DNA from: an uncultured Eubacteriales bacterium
GTDB lineage: Bacteria > Bacillota > Clostridia > UBA1381 > UMGS1253
Length of the DNA: 64,000 nucleotides
Assembly: GCA_902492065.1 (NCBI GenBank)
Contig: CABUKE010000003.1
Coordinates: 1 to 64,000, forward strand
Direction of reading: 5' to 3'
Shown: one piece after another, positions 8,658 through 17,379 of the stretch
Layout of the letters: each line of letters opens with the position of its first letter
Numbering within the stretch: position 1 is the stretch's first letter
The notes under the pieces: generated by a model
Seen by the model: only the letters and a program-made list of their open reading frames with translations
Told to the model about the DNA's origin: nothing
The model's database searches: none
Program-made: the position numbers and the translations under genes

Positions 8658-8852
8658 CTACAGACTGAACACGCTTTTGATGGTATCAAATAACGTGTTG
8701 ATTTGCCCGATAATCATAAACAGTACGACAATCAGTCCGGCCAGCGTCGTCAGCATGGCCTGCTCCTCCCTGCCGGAACGGATTAGAACCTGGTTGAGCA
8801 CGGCAACAATAATGCCGATTGCAGCTATCTGAAAAATCAAGTCAACTCCCAT
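8658..8852 (-). CDS. spoIIIAC: Stage III sporulation protein AC
   Basis: Very short (64 residues) membrane protein with two helices, MGVDLIFQIAAIGIIVAVLNQVLIRSGREEQA then a second helix LTTLAGLIVVLFMIIGQI. Size, sequence and position between spoIIIAB and spoIIIAD identify it. Confidence 0.92.
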   Translation of the reverse strand: MGVDLIFQIAAIGIIVAVLNQVLIRSGREEQAMLTTLAGLIVVLFMIIGQINTLFDTIKSVFSL

Positions 8853-8864
8853 ATCTTTTGCCCC

Positions 8865-9377
8865 CTAAATCAAAAGTACGGCAATCAATGCGCCGCAAAG
8901 CACCCCCGCGCTTTGATACACCCTTTTGTTCGTGTCGCATGTATTTTTTGCGTTTGCAATCAGCATGTTCAGGCTGACGGTCGTATTGTAGATATTCTTT
9001 AATTCGTTTTCTACGTCCGACTTGCCGAGCCGGGCCGCAAACGAACGCAATGTCTGGATATCCTCATCCGTCAGGCAGAGCGTCTGCCGTCGGTGTGTGA
9101 GTTCTTGTTCCCATGCCTGTTCTGTGCTACACCCTTTGGCTAGACGCTTTTCTACATCGAGAAAAAACGTACCTACAGGCTTTGAAATTGTATGTCCTAT
9201 ATTGAAAAACGCTCTCGCCAGCGAATTTTGTGCAAAACCAATCTCGCTTTCCAGCAAAGATAGCGCGTCCTTGAACGAAATTAGGGTGTTTTTTCGCCGC
9301 TCAAGCCGGGCCGCCAACAGAAAGCCGATTTTCGTCGTCGCTCCGACGATAAGAATAATCCCAATTATTTTCAGCAT
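8865..9377 (-). CDS. spoIIIAB: Stage III sporulation protein AB
   Basis: 170-residue protein with an N-terminal membrane helix (LKIIGIILIVGATTKIGFLLA), a central soluble region (LLESEIGFAQNSLARAF) and a C-terminal hydrophobic anchor (LCGALIAVLLI). It resembles the GspF-like partner of the SpoIIIAA ATPase. Its start overlaps the end of spoIIIAA by 7 nt, implying translational coupling. Confidence 0.9.
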   Translation of the reverse strand: MLKIIGIILIVGATTKIGFLLAARLERRKNTLISFKDALSLLESEIGFAQNSLARAFFNIGHTISKPVGTFFLDVEKRLAKGCSTEQAWEQELTHRRQTLCLTDEDIQTLRSFAARLGKSDVENELKNIYNTTVSLNMLIANAKNTCDTNKRVYQSAGVLCGALIAVLLI

Positions 9378-10333
9378 ATCTTTTTATCCTCTCTGCCATA
9401 CGTACACAATCTGTCATAGGTACACACTTCCTCCACCGTTCCGCTTCCGCTGCGCTTGCTAAGCGTAACAAATATGTCAAACAGCGCGCACAGCTCCTGC
9501 CCGCCGCTCCGGTACAGGGCGGCGGCGCTGTGGGCATGTATGCTCGCGATGACGCATACGCCACACCGCAGAGCGGAACGAATCGCCTCGATATCCTTCC
9601 CGCTTCCAATTTCATCCGTGACTATGGCCTGCGGTGACATGCTCCGCACCGCCATCATCATGCCCGCCGCCTTTGGACAGGCGTCGAGCACATCGGTGCG
9701 CACGCCCACATCATAGCCGCATATGCCGCCCGCCATAGCGGCAAGCTCGCTGCGCTCGTCGATAATGACACTTTTATAACCGCGTGCGGAAATCTGGCGT
9801 ACCAGGTCGCGCAGGAGAGTCGTTTTCCCACATCCCGGCGGCGACACGATTAATGTGCTATGGAGCTTACCGCCGTGCAGCACGCTATCTATGACCTTGT
9901 CCGACGCACCGTACACCTGCCGCGCAAAACGGTAATTCATTCCGGAAATTTCTTTTAGAGAGCGAATTTCACCATTTTCAAGCACTGCGCTCCCCACAAC
10001 GCCAATCCGGTTCCCGCCATTTACGGTCACGTATCCGTGCCGGAGCTGTTCCTGGCAGGCGTAGACGCTCCCGCCGCAGGCCAGTATAAGTGAACGCTCG
10101 AGGTCGGCTTCCGTCACAACATAGCCCGCGCCCTCCTGCTGGCAAAGCCGTCCTCCGGGCGTGATAAACTGCTGCTGTATGCCAAAGTCGAGCAGCAGAG
10201 GCCGCCCCTTTCGCAGACGTACCTCTTCAAGTGCGGTAAGGTCAACATGGCGCAACAGTTCCTGGATGCGTTCACTCATACAAGATAAAAGCGGACTTGT
10301 GTTATGTAGCTGTGCCGATGCAGCAATGTACAT
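9371..10333 (-). CDS. spoIIIAA: Stage III sporulation protein AA, AAA/secretion-type ATPase
   Basis: Cytoplasmic ATPase related to type II/IV secretion motors, proposed to energise the SpoIIIA-SpoIIQ channel. Walker A SPPGCGKTT lies at ~164-172, a Walker-B-like segment SVIIDERSELAAM follows, then IVTDEIGS and a sensor-like VIASIHAHS. The N-terminal ~130 residues match the RNA-binding-like region of the family. I place the start at ATG 10333 (320 residues), because AAGGTG sits 6-9 nt upstream; an in-frame GTG at 10342 overlaps that site and is less likely. First gene of the operon, downstream of a sigma-E-like promoter. Confidence 0.92.
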   Translation of the reverse strand: MYIAASAQLHNTSPLLSCMSERIQELLRHVDLTALEEVRLRKGRPLLLDFGIQQQFITPGGRLCQQEGAGYVVTEADLERSLILACGGSVYACQEQLRHGYVTVNGGNRIGVVGSAVLENGEIRSLKEISGMNYRFARQVYGASDKVIDSVLHGGKLHSTLIVSPPGCGKTTLLRDLVRQISARGYKSVIIDERSELAAMAGGICGYDVGVRTDVLDACPKAAGMMMAVRSMSPQAIVTDEIGSGKDIEAIRSALRCGVCVIASIHAHSAAALYRSGGQELCALFDIFVTLSKRSGSGTVEEVCTYDRLCTYGREDKKIC

Positions 10334-10401
10334 CTCTATCACCTTTTCTTTCCGGAAGGCACGCCATTCCTGCTTGCCTGTCCTTTTGCTTTTGTTACTT
10401 C

Positions 10402-10431
10402 ATTGTATGTTTGTCCATTTTACATTATGAC
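10402..10431 (-). promoter_or_regulatory. Sigma-E-type promoter of spoIIIAA
   Basis: Minus-strand GTCATAAT (10431-10424), 14-nt spacer, CATACAAT (10409-10402), about 70 nt upstream of the spoIIIAA ATG. This closely matches the mother-cell sigma-E consensus known from Bacillus (-35 near GTCATATT, -10 CATACAAT or CATATAAT). spoIIIA is a sigma-E operon there. Confidence 0.75.
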
Positions 10432-10448
10432 TAAATTATGTAAATGAA

Positions 10449-10488
10449 CAGAAAAAAGACGTTGCCCGTAAGCAACGTCTTTTTTCTG
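10449..10488 (-). terminator. Strong bidirectional terminator-like hairpin
   Basis: Perfect 17-bp stem (CAGAAAAAAGACGTTGC and its complement) with a 6-nt loop. It lies just downstream of the 10493-10993 gene and upstream of the spoIIIA promoter, so it isolates the sporulation operon from readthrough. T-runs lie within and after the stem on both strands. Confidence 0.88.
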
Positions 10489-10492
10489 TTTT

Positions 10493-10993
10493 TTATTCTA
10501 TTTTTTCAACAGGGACGGCAAGCCGCGCGCCAACAGCGGCCGCTGCACCAAAATTAAACACAGGCGCTCTGTCATACGCATACCGGTATCCATACCGTTG
10601 CGCATCATAACGCCGGAGAGCCGCAAAAGCGTCACTGATTGCCATGCCGAAGTCCTCTTCCCGCTCGAATGGCTCTGTTTGGAAATATAACATCATACAG
10701 GCGGGAAGCTGAACAGTTCGATATCCATCCGGGATTACCTCTGCACCGTTTAGGGGCAATTCAATTCCGGCGGCAATGCTAGACTCTCCTTCTTCCACAA
10801 GGCCAGGCGGAAGCGTAAGCAGCGCCGCAGTGTCCATTTTTGCCGGGAAGGCGTTCAACACTTTTTCCCATTCACAGCCCATTTCTTCACAAAACGAGAA
10901 GTAGTCCGATGCGTGATGTGAAAGCAAGTACACCAGCCGCCGTGCAGGACGCTGCAACGCCGTGACCGTGCATATTCTCAGGTTTTCCCGCAT
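10493..10993 (-). CDS. Stand-alone GyrI-like effector-binding domain protein
   Basis: 166 residues that match the C-terminal effector-binding half of AraC-type regulators of the GyrI/BmrR-like fold. Recognisable segments are SDYFSFCEEMGCEWEKVLN, KMDTAALLTLPPGL, SSIAAGIELP, CMMLYFQTEPFEREEDFG and RYGYRYAYDRAPVFNFGA. No helix-turn-helix precedes them: the ATG at 10993 has its own AAGGGGAG ribosome site and lies 17 nt after the stop of the giant lyase gene. It is probably cotranscribed with that lyase. It could be a small-molecule sensor or binding protein, or a remnant of a full AraC regulator. Confidence 0.75.
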   Translation of the reverse strand: MRENLRICTVTALQRPARRLVYLLSHHASDYFSFCEEMGCEWEKVLNAFPAKMDTAALLTLPPGLVEEGESSIAAGIELPLNGAEVIPDGYRTVQLPACMMLYFQTEPFEREEDFGMAISDAFAALRRYDAQRYGYRYAYDRAPVFNFGAAAAVGARLAVPVEKIE

Positions 10994-11010
10994 AACACTC
11001 CCCTTTTCGT

Positions 11011-14000
11011 CTATTTCTTCTCTGTAAATACAATCTCATTGACCGAGTTCCACATATTCACAGTGTTACCCGCACCCATATACTTAACGTAGCGCGCCTT
11101 CACGCCGCCGAGATCGAACGCCTCCAGCTCGTTTGTCGTACCGCTTGACTTCTGCTTTTCAAGCACAGTCGTGTAATTCTCGCCGTCCTCCGACACGGCA
11201 ATCGAGAATGTATACACGCGGGAGTCGCCGCTGTGGTATGCAATCTGCACCTGGTCAAGTGTTTTCACATCGCCGAGGTCATAGACCGCCCAGGCCGCCG
11301 ACTCCGTGCCTTCTGCGGCCCAGCGCGTTGTCATGTCGCAGTCAACCGAGTTTGTGATTACGCCGCCCTGACCGTCGTCCGCGCTCGCTTCCAAATCATA
11401 GACATTGAGCGCATTGGGAATATCGTGCTTGCACGGGTACATCCAACGGCCCTGTTCATCCTTTTCCATCATGTCCGTTGTGCCCGGCGTAATGTAAACC
11501 GTACGCGCAAATTCGTCATAGCTTACCTGTGCGCCAAAGCTCTCGGAAATAAAGCGAATCGGTACAACAAAGCGATCTTGGTAAATCGTCGCCGGAACGT
11601 CAATCTCTACCGGTGAACCGTCGACATAGGTTGTCGTCTGGTTCTCTGTGATTTTTACCTCCCGTGTATTCAACGTCGCCGTGGCCGTTGCGCTTGCCTC
11701 GTCCCACTGAACTTCCGCGCCAAGCGCCTCAAAAATCGCACGCATCGGAACAAGCGTCCGGTCATTTACAACCGTCGGCGCTGCATCGGAATACAGGAAC
11801 TGCCGGTTCATGCGGATATATACACCTTCCAGCTCCGGCATCGGCGAATTGATAAACTGTTTCTCCGCATTGGCGTCCTTGTAAGTCAGTGTGTAGCTGC
11901 CCGCCGGCGCAGTAAAGGAAAGGAGTTTGCCTTCTTCCGCTGCAATTACATCCTGTGTAAAGCCGTCGCCGCCGACTGTCCATGTGCCGGGCTTTACATC
12001 GGCAAGCGTATATTGCAGCTCGCCCTCGCCGCTGGTCGTAAGTGTAAAGCTGTCTGCAATTTCCGTCCCGCTCTTGGCAAATGTTACAACACGATCTGCA
12101 ATTTTTACACCCGCAAGGACGTCTGTTTCAATCAATTCCGTATCGAGATAATAGTCCTTATCGTTGTCGCTCACCTGCATAACATTGAGGAACAGGTCGG
12201 ACTTTGCTTCCTGCTTCGGCGATACTTCAATGCGCCATGTTTCGCCCTCATCTGTCTCACTGTCGAGCTCATAGCCATAGTAGTTCGTACCGTCTACCAT
12301 GTATTCACTGCCCTCGCCGCCAACCTTATCAATCGTAAGGTTATCCGCCGCCGGAAGAAGTGTGTCGACCGTCATCTTTCCGTTATATGCCTTGCCGGCG
12401 CCTTCATCGGCATACGTACGACGGAAAATCGTCTGGCTGCCGTTAATTTCCGGTTCCTCAAGGCCGTGGAGCAACCATTTCTTTTCAAACGAAGGATTCG
12501 ACGAATCCACCTTGTCAAATACAATTAGCGCCGCCGGAACCTCGTCATTGAACAGGTTCAGGAACATGAACGACCGCTTGAAATCCTCAACCTTGTCGGT
12601 GTACGCATTCGTCAAATCGCCCTTCAGGTAGGTATAAGCCGGTGTCTGGGTATCCTCGCCGATTTCCTGCGCCTCTACCGTTGCCATATGGGAACCGTTC
12701 TCTTTCATCCACTCAAGCGTAGCCGGCTCAGAGCCGTTCAGAATCGTGCGCTGTCCGCCGTCGTTCGCCTTCACGCCAAACAGCGTCATCGTTTCGGTTT
12801 CGTTCGGGTCGTAAACTGTAATCGTATTATGCGCAATTGTACGTTTATTGTATGCGGCGTCATGCGTCGTGCCATAGTCGGTATCTCCGTACTCGCCGCT
12901 TCCCCGTGTGCCTCCCTCATAAATACCAGAATCGCTGGCAAGAATCCCCTTATAATAGAGCTGGAAGTGTCCTGCGTCAAGGTGGTTATGGTTTGCAAAA
13001 TACCATTCCCCAACCTTCATCTGCGCAACAACCGCCGGTGATTCTGCGCCGTCCTCCCAGCCCGTACGCGCTACGCTCATCCCAATCGGGCTGCCGAAGT
13101 AACGGCTGAGCGGAAGCTCATAGATGGACCTCGCCGCCAAATCTGGGTCATTGAGTACCAGGAACATAATCGGGGAGCTGTCATCATAGGTGTTTAGGAA
13201 CGGATTTTCCCGGAAATATTCGTCCTTTAAATATGGGTCGCCCGCCATAGCAGAATCCATAAAGAACTGATGCGCGCCAATATTCCAGTAATTCCACATC
13301 GCCGCCGTATCGTTGAACGTATCGCCGTCGCGCAGGAGTTGGCCGTCTGGACGGCGCAGGTAAATGTGTCCATACAGCATTTGATACAAATTATCGTCGA
13401 GCGGCGCAGGCAGTCCCATTTGCGTGATAAAAATCTGCGCATACGTGTCAAACCCATGCCGGTATGTACCGTACGAATCGCCCTGATGGTGATAGTGCGC
13501 CGTATTCTGGAAGTTACGTACTGGAACAAAATCCTGATAATACCGCCCTGCTACAACATCCCATACATCCGGACGCTCGTCGTAGATTGCAATTGCGAAC
13601 CCAAGCAAATCGCGCTGGAGCTGCGCCTCACCGGCATGACTTGTAACGGCGTTCTGCTTCGTCGGCGGCCAGCCAATCTCCATCAAACCTGCCAGCTTTT
13701 CGCACTGGGTAATGATTTGCCGCTGCTTTGCCTTATCAAGCAGAGGATAGCACCAATCGTACACCTCCGATGCGACATAAATAACATAGCCACCGCCGCG
13801 CGTTGCATCGCCCGCAGTCGATACCGTCGAAAGATAGTTAATCATTGCGTCAACGGCCATGTTTCCACTTGTTTCGTCACCCGTCAGCGCATAATTAAAC
13901 GCATGTGCCTCAATGATGTTAAGCACACTCTTGTTGATGTTCCCCCCGCCATTCGGCGAAGCAGCAAGCATACCGTCCGTCGAGTCGGCCAGGAGCGCCT

Positions 14001-15243
14001 CATACCGCTCTTTTGCAGCCTGATTCTGCGGCTTATCCATATTTTCCAGTATTTCTGGAATATCACTCTTCCGGAACAGCAAGCGCGGATGTTCTGCCGG
14101 CGGATTGACCGGCGGCTTCTCATATGGCCCGCTGATTGTCGTCATCGGCAAATCCTCGATTTTGTCCGGGATTTCCCCCATACCGGAGGGGGTAAACGTC
14201 TTATCCGTCACGATAAATTTGTCCACTTTCATGTCTGCTTCACGAACAATCAGATCAATTGTATGCTCGCCCGCAGTAATCTGGCCCGATGTAAGCTGTA
14301 CCCACTGCCAATCGGGCGAGTGTGCCGGCTGGAAATATGTATAACTGCGGTCAAGCCCAGCAAACACAGAATCGTCGCCCTCGCCAACCGACATTAAGCG
14401 TGCCCATACCGTGTACATCCCCGCGGTATTCACTTTAAACGTATAAGATGCGTCCGCGTCAGAACCCTTCGCCGGGTCGGAAGCCGGCTTTTCACCGGAG
14501 GCTAAAATATACTTTCCACCGGAAGCGTCCTTTGCCTCAGAAACAATGTACTTTTCTCCTAATACACCGGCCTCTGCCTCGATACCAACACCGTTACCAG
14601 CTACCTCAAACACCTTGCCGGCGGGCTTTGTGCCCGATGTAGGCTTTGCGCTGGCGGTCGGCTGCGCACTTGCTGTCGGACGCGGTGTAGAGTCTGATAC
14701 ACCAGGAATCTCCGCCGGGAGCTTTGTCTTATCCGTCGTTACAAACAGCGCGTCAAGCTGAGCACCGTTTTCTCGATGTGTCCACGAGAACGTATGCTTT
14801 CCCGCTTTTAGATCCTGTGTCACAACCTCTACCCAGTGGTACTCCTCTAAACCACCCGGATGGATTGTCTGCCATGCTTCGTCGTCCCACTTAAAATGGA
14901 ACGAATCACTGCCGGAGTCACCGCCCACGCCCGGAATATACGCTCGTATAAAGACCGTATACGAACCATCGGATGGAATCTCAAACTCCCACCTAACATC
15001 CGGCTTAGACAGGGAAGCCGGGTCGTCAAGCCGCCCGCCCTTGCTGGCAACGATATACTTTCCGCCGCTTGCCGCGTTGTCTTTGAATGTTTCAATGTCA
15101 TTGTTCAGCTCCCCATCTTCACACTCGACAAGCGTATCTACGCCGAATGTCGCTGCAAACGCAGGAATGCCGACGCCAGACAGCATCGTAACCAGCATTG
15201 CAACCGTCAGCAGCATACTAACAAGTTTTTTGCCTTTCCTCAT
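11011..15243 (-). CDS. Secreted multidomain heparinase II/III-like polysaccharide lyase
   Basis: 1410-residue exported protein. Signal peptide 1-30 (cleavage near PAFA). Two CBM-like beta-sandwiches (~33-172 and ~213-350) are joined by a Thr/Pro/Ser/Ala-rich linker (~183-208). A heparinase II/III-type alpha/alpha toroid starts with HPRLLFR (~383); conserved-looking catalytic segments are TSHAGEAQL, HHQGDSYGTYRHGFD (~580-595), NHNHLDAGHFQLYYKG (~750) and IAHNTITVYD. A copper-amine-oxidase-N-like tandem (~1140-1255, NDRTLVPMRAIFEALGAEV and VVPIRFISESFGAQV) and a terminal F5/8C discoidin domain (~1278-1410) follow. The family eliminates uronic-acid polysaccharides such as heparin or alginate; the substrate here is unknown. 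Its toroid closely resembles the cytoplasmic protein at 52858-55137. Confidence 0.88.
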   Translation of the reverse strand: MRKGKKLVSMLLTVAMLVTMLSGVGIPAFAATFGVDTLVECEDGELNNDIETFKDNAASGGKYIVASKGGRLDDPASLSKPDVRWEFEIPSDGSYTVFIRAYIPGVGGDSGSDSFHFKWDDEAWQTIHPGGLEEYHWVEVVTQDLKAGKHTFSWTHRENGAQLDALFVTTDKTKLPAEIPGVSDSTPRPTASAQPTASAKPTSGTKPAGKVFEVAGNGVGIEAEAGVLGEKYIVSEAKDASGGKYILASGEKPASDPAKGSDADASYTFKVNTAGMYTVWARLMSVGEGDDSVFAGLDRSYTYFQPAHSPDWQWVQLTSGQITAGEHTIDLIVREADMKVDKFIVTDKTFTPSGMGEIPDKIEDLPMTTISGPYEKPPVNPPAEHPRLLFRKSDIPEILENMDKPQNQAAKERYEALLADSTDGMLAASPNGGGNINKSVLNIIEAHAFNYALTGDETSGNMAVDAMINYLSTVSTAGDATRGGGYVIYVASEVYDWCYPLLDKAKQRQIITQCEKLAGLMEIGWPPTKQNAVTSHAGEAQLQRDLLGFAIAIYDERPDVWDVVAGRYYQDFVPVRNFQNTAHYHHQGDSYGTYRHGFDTYAQIFITQMGLPAPLDDNLYQMLYGHIYLRRPDGQLLRDGDTFNDTAAMWNYWNIGAHQFFMDSAMAGDPYLKDEYFRENPFLNTYDDSSPIMFLVLNDPDLAARSIYELPLSRYFGSPIGMSVARTGWEDGAESPAVVAQMKVGEWYFANHNHLDAGHFQLYYKGILASDSGIYEGGTRGSGEYGDTDYGTTHDAAYNKRTIAHNTITVYDPNETETMTLFGVKANDGGQRTILNGSEPATLEWMKENGSHMATVEAQEIGEDTQTPAYTYLKGDLTNAYTDKVEDFKRSFMFLNLFNDEVPAALIVFDKVDSSNPSFEKKWLLHGLEEPEINGSQTIFRRTYADEGAGKAYNGKMTVDTLLPAADNLTIDKVGGEGSEYMVDGTNYYGYELDSETDEGETWRIEVSPKQEAKSDLFLNVMQVSDNDKDYYLDTELIETDVLAGVKIADRVVTFAKSGTEIADSFTLTTSGEGELQYTLADVKPGTWTVGGDGFTQDVIAAEEGKLLSFTAPAGSYTLTYKDANAEKQFINSPMPELEGVYIRMNRQFLYSDAAPTVVNDRTLVPMRAIFEALGAEVQWDEASATATATLNTREVKITENQTTTYVDGSPVEIDVPATIYQDRFVVPIRFISESFGAQVSYDEFARTVYITPGTTDMMEKDEQGRWMYPCKHDIPNALNVYDLEASADDGQGGVITNSVDCDMTTRWAAEGTESAAWAVYDLGDVKTLDQVQIAYHSGDSRVYTFSIAVSEDGENYTTVLEKQKSSGTTNELEAFDLGGVKARYVKYMGAGNTVNMWNSVNEIVFTEKK

Positions 15244-15270
15244 ACCATATCCTCCCTTAAAAAATTAATA

Positions 15271-15286
15271 TGCATATAATTATGCA
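15271..15286 (-). promoter_or_regulatory. Inverted repeat at the transcription start of the 1410-residue lyase
   Basis: TGCATATAATTATGCA has 6-nt perfect arms. It lies about 20 nt downstream of the -10 box at 15302-15307 and before the ribosome site. Operator or short hairpin; function not known. Confidence 0.4.
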
Positions 15287-15301
15287 CAATACCCTATTTA
15301 T

Positions 15302-15330
15302 ATTTTAGCCTATTTTTGTTGTTTTGTATA
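15302..15330 (-). promoter_or_regulatory. Putative sigma-A promoter for the secreted lyase
   Basis: Minus-strand TATACA (15330-15325), 17-nt spacer, TAAAAT (15307-15302). Moderate match; the region is A/T-rich, so chance matches are possible. Confidence 0.45.
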
Positions 15331-15354
15331 GGTGGTTTTTATCATTTTATGTGT

Positions 15355-15379
15355 AAAAAAAATATCTATAAATAGATAT
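15355..15379 (-). terminator. Weak A/T-rich terminator after the AraC regulator
   Basis: On the minus strand an ATATCTAT/ATAGATAT hairpin with a very small loop is followed by about seven T residues, shortly after the stop of the AraC gene. The stem is all A/T apart from one pair, so termination may be leaky into the lyase gene. Confidence 0.45.
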
Positions 15380-15388
15380 ATAGAAGCT

Positions 15389-16228
15389 TTATTTATCTCC
15401 CCGCTTTTTAAGCGCACCCGGCAGGGTGGAAAAATTCTTTTTATATTCCCGCAAAAAGCTGGACAACGACCCAAACCCGCTCGCATAGCATGCCTCCGTA
15501 ACTGAAAGCATCCCCGTTTCCAAAAGCTTGCGCGCATAATTTGCACGCAGCGAATTTAAATAGCTTTTAAAGGTTTGTCCAACACTTTGATGGAACACCG
15601 TACAAAAATATTTTTCACTCAGGCCAGTAATAGCCGCCACCTCCGCAAGCGACAAATCGTCGCGAAAATGGCTATGGATATACAGAATTGCCCGCCGGAC
15701 CGGCTCTTTATCCGGCTCTGAAAAAGGTGCATACGCAAACGCGAACCGCCGTGCTATTGTAATAAAAATGCATTCCAATATATCCTTCATAAAAATTTCT
15801 TTATACTTACGTTCCGCTTCAAACTCCTCCACCAAACGGGCAAATAGCGGATACACGCTATCAAATTCATCCGCCCGCAGTGTAAACATAATATCGTTTT
15901 TATAACTGAGCAACGCGTCAAGCAGTTGTGTCCGGATCAGGCTTTCGTCCAGCATGATATTAATCAGCTCAAGCTCCTCTATAACATGGATTCCATGGTA
16001 ATCGGAAGGGTTTAAAACAAAAATATCCCCCCTGCCAAGCGGATATTCTCTGCCGTTTAAAAGGTGTGTTGCCTTTCCGGAAAGCACGAGTTCAATCTCA
16101 AAAAAATCGTGCCAGTGCAGCTTGAAATCCTTTGAAATTTTCTTTCTCGAAACGCTCATCAAAAACCCCTGCGGGATTTCATCTTCTGCACTGAACCGAA
16201 GAATATCCACCGTCTTTTTTCTGCTCAA
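15389..16228 (-). CDS. AraC family transcriptional regulator (cupin sensor + HTH)
   Basis: 279 residues: a cupin-type sensing domain (~20-110, with HWHDFFEIELVLSG and a GDIFVLNPSDYHG strand) and two C-terminal helix-turn-helix units (~175-275; LSLAEVAAITGLSEKYFCTVF and VTEACYASGFGSLSSFLREYKKNF). The start is a TTG at 16228 with GGGAGGG upstream; no in-frame ATG fits. Such proteins usually activate nearby carbohydrate genes. It is divergent from the ROK-SIS-GH2 operon and upstream of the secreted lyase on the same strand, so both are candidate targets. Confidence 0.9.
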   Translation of the reverse strand: MSRKKTVDILRFSAEDEIPQGFLMSVSRKKISKDFKLHWHDFFEIELVLSGKATHLLNGREYPLGRGDIFVLNPSDYHGIHVIEELELINIMLDESLIRTQLLDALLSYKNDIMFTLRADEFDSVYPLFARLVEEFEAERKYKEIFMKDILECIFITIARRFAFAYAPFSEPDKEPVRRAILYIHSHFRDDLSLAEVAAITGLSEKYFCTVFHQSVGQTFKSYLNSLRANYARKLLETGMLSVTEACYASGFGSLSSFLREYKKNFSTLPGALKKRGDK

Positions 16229-16338
16229 TACACATCCCTCCCTCTACCATTATAACGTAAAAATTTATATATACAACCCGATATCGTACTTTTTGCAATA
16301 TTTTTGTGAGTTTTTAGAGAGTATCTCCTCTATTGTTT

Positions 16339-16347
16339 TGCTATAAT
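16339..16347 (+). promoter_or_regulatory. Extended -10 promoter of the ROK-SIS-GH2 operon
   Basis: TGCTATAAT is an extended -10 element about 41 nt upstream of the ROK ATG; no good -35 box is present, as expected for an activator-dependent promoter. An imperfect palindrome (TAGAGAG...CTCCTCTA, 16314-16332) lies where a -35 region would be. It is a candidate site for the divergent AraC protein. Confidence 0.5.
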
Positions 16348-16388
16348 AAAAAACAACATGTTAAAAAACTGGATAAAGGAGTGGTACG

Positions 16389-17357
16389 ATGCTGGTTGGA
16401 ATTGATATCGGCGGCACCAAGTGTGGCGTTTGCTGTGGAGAGGTGTCTGGCAATTCGGCGATGATTCATAAAAAGCTGCAATTTCCAACGCCGCAGGACG
16501 GCAATCCTTACGCTGTATTGGACTTGTTTTGTGAAAAAATAAAACAACTCATGCCGGAAAAGGACATTGACGCAATCGGCATTAGCTGCGGCGGGCCGCT
16601 CGACAGCAGCAGCGGGATGATTCTGTCGCCGCCAAATCTGCCGGGCTGGGATAACGTGGACATTGTAACGTTTTTTCAGGAGCAATACGGCGTACCCGTC
16701 TATCTGCAAAACGATGCAAATGCCTGTGCAATGGCAGAATGGAAGTTAGGCGCCGGGCAGGGGCTGTCCAGTCTTATCTTTCTCACCTGCGGCACAGGTA
16801 TGGGCGCGGGATTAATTCTGGATGGGCGGCTCTATCACGGCGCGTCTGACCTGGCCGGGGAAGTCGGCCACATCCGCCTGGATCGTTTTGGACCGTCCGG
16901 ATTCGGAAAATCAGGGTCGTTCGAGGGCTTTTGCAGCGGGGGCGGCATTGCGCAGCTCGCGCGGGCCAAAGCGTTAGAACAGCTCCAGCTTGGTAAACAG
17001 ACAGCATACTGCAAAAGCTATGCCGAGTTAGACGGGATTACGGCAAAATCCGTCGCAGACTGCGCCTATGCAGGCGATGCACTTGCACGCGAAGTATACG
17101 AAATCAGTGCGGAAAAGTTGGGCATGGCTCTGTCACTGCTTGTTGACCTCTTAAACCCACAAGCCATCATTATCGGCAGTATTTTTACCCGCAGCCGTGA
17201 TCTGCTTTGGGATGGTGCGCGGCACGTTATGGAGCGCGAATGTATTCCCGTTTCCTATGGCGCATGTGAAGTAAAAAGTGCCCAGCTTGACGACGACATT
17301 GGCAACTATGCCGCGCTGATTACCGCAACAGGGCTTGGACAAATAAAAGAGCCATAA
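16389..17357 (+). CDS. ROK family sugar kinase-like protein
   Basis: 322 residues of the ROK (repressor/ORF/kinase) family without an HTH, so likely a cytoplasmic hexose kinase. The phosphate-1 motif IDIGGTKCG is at 4-12, the catalytic-Asp region LQNDANACAMAEW near 115, phosphate-2 LTCGTGMGAGLI near 132, and GEVGHIRLDRFG near 157. The usual ROK zinc motif CxCGxxGCxE is replaced by GPSGFGKSGSFEGFCSG, so the structural zinc is probably missing; this variant occurs in other clostridial ROK proteins as far as I recall. First gene of an operon with a SIS protein (22-nt gap) and a GH2 enzyme. Confidence 0.88.
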   Translation: MLVGIDIGGTKCGVCCGEVSGNSAMIHKKLQFPTPQDGNPYAVLDLFCEKIKQLMPEKDIDAIGISCGGPLDSSSGMILSPPNLPGWDNVDIVTFFQEQYGVPVYLQNDANACAMAEWKLGAGQGLSSLIFLTCGTGMGAGLILDGRLYHGASDLAGEVGHIRLDRFGPSGFGKSGSFEGFCSGGGIAQLARAKALEQLQLGKQTAYCKSYAELDGITAKSVADCAYAGDALAREVYEISAEKLGMALSLLVDLLNPQAIIIGSIFTRSRDLLWDGARHVMERECIPVSYGACEVKSAQLDDDIGNYAALITATGLGQIKEP

Positions 17358-17379
17358 CACGAGAAAAGGAGGAGAAGTA

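Noticed and set aside
13270..14397. A 375-residue open frame on the plus strand inside the first secreted lyase
   Set aside because: Opposite strand of a clear multidomain gene; Cys/Arg-rich product with no family features.
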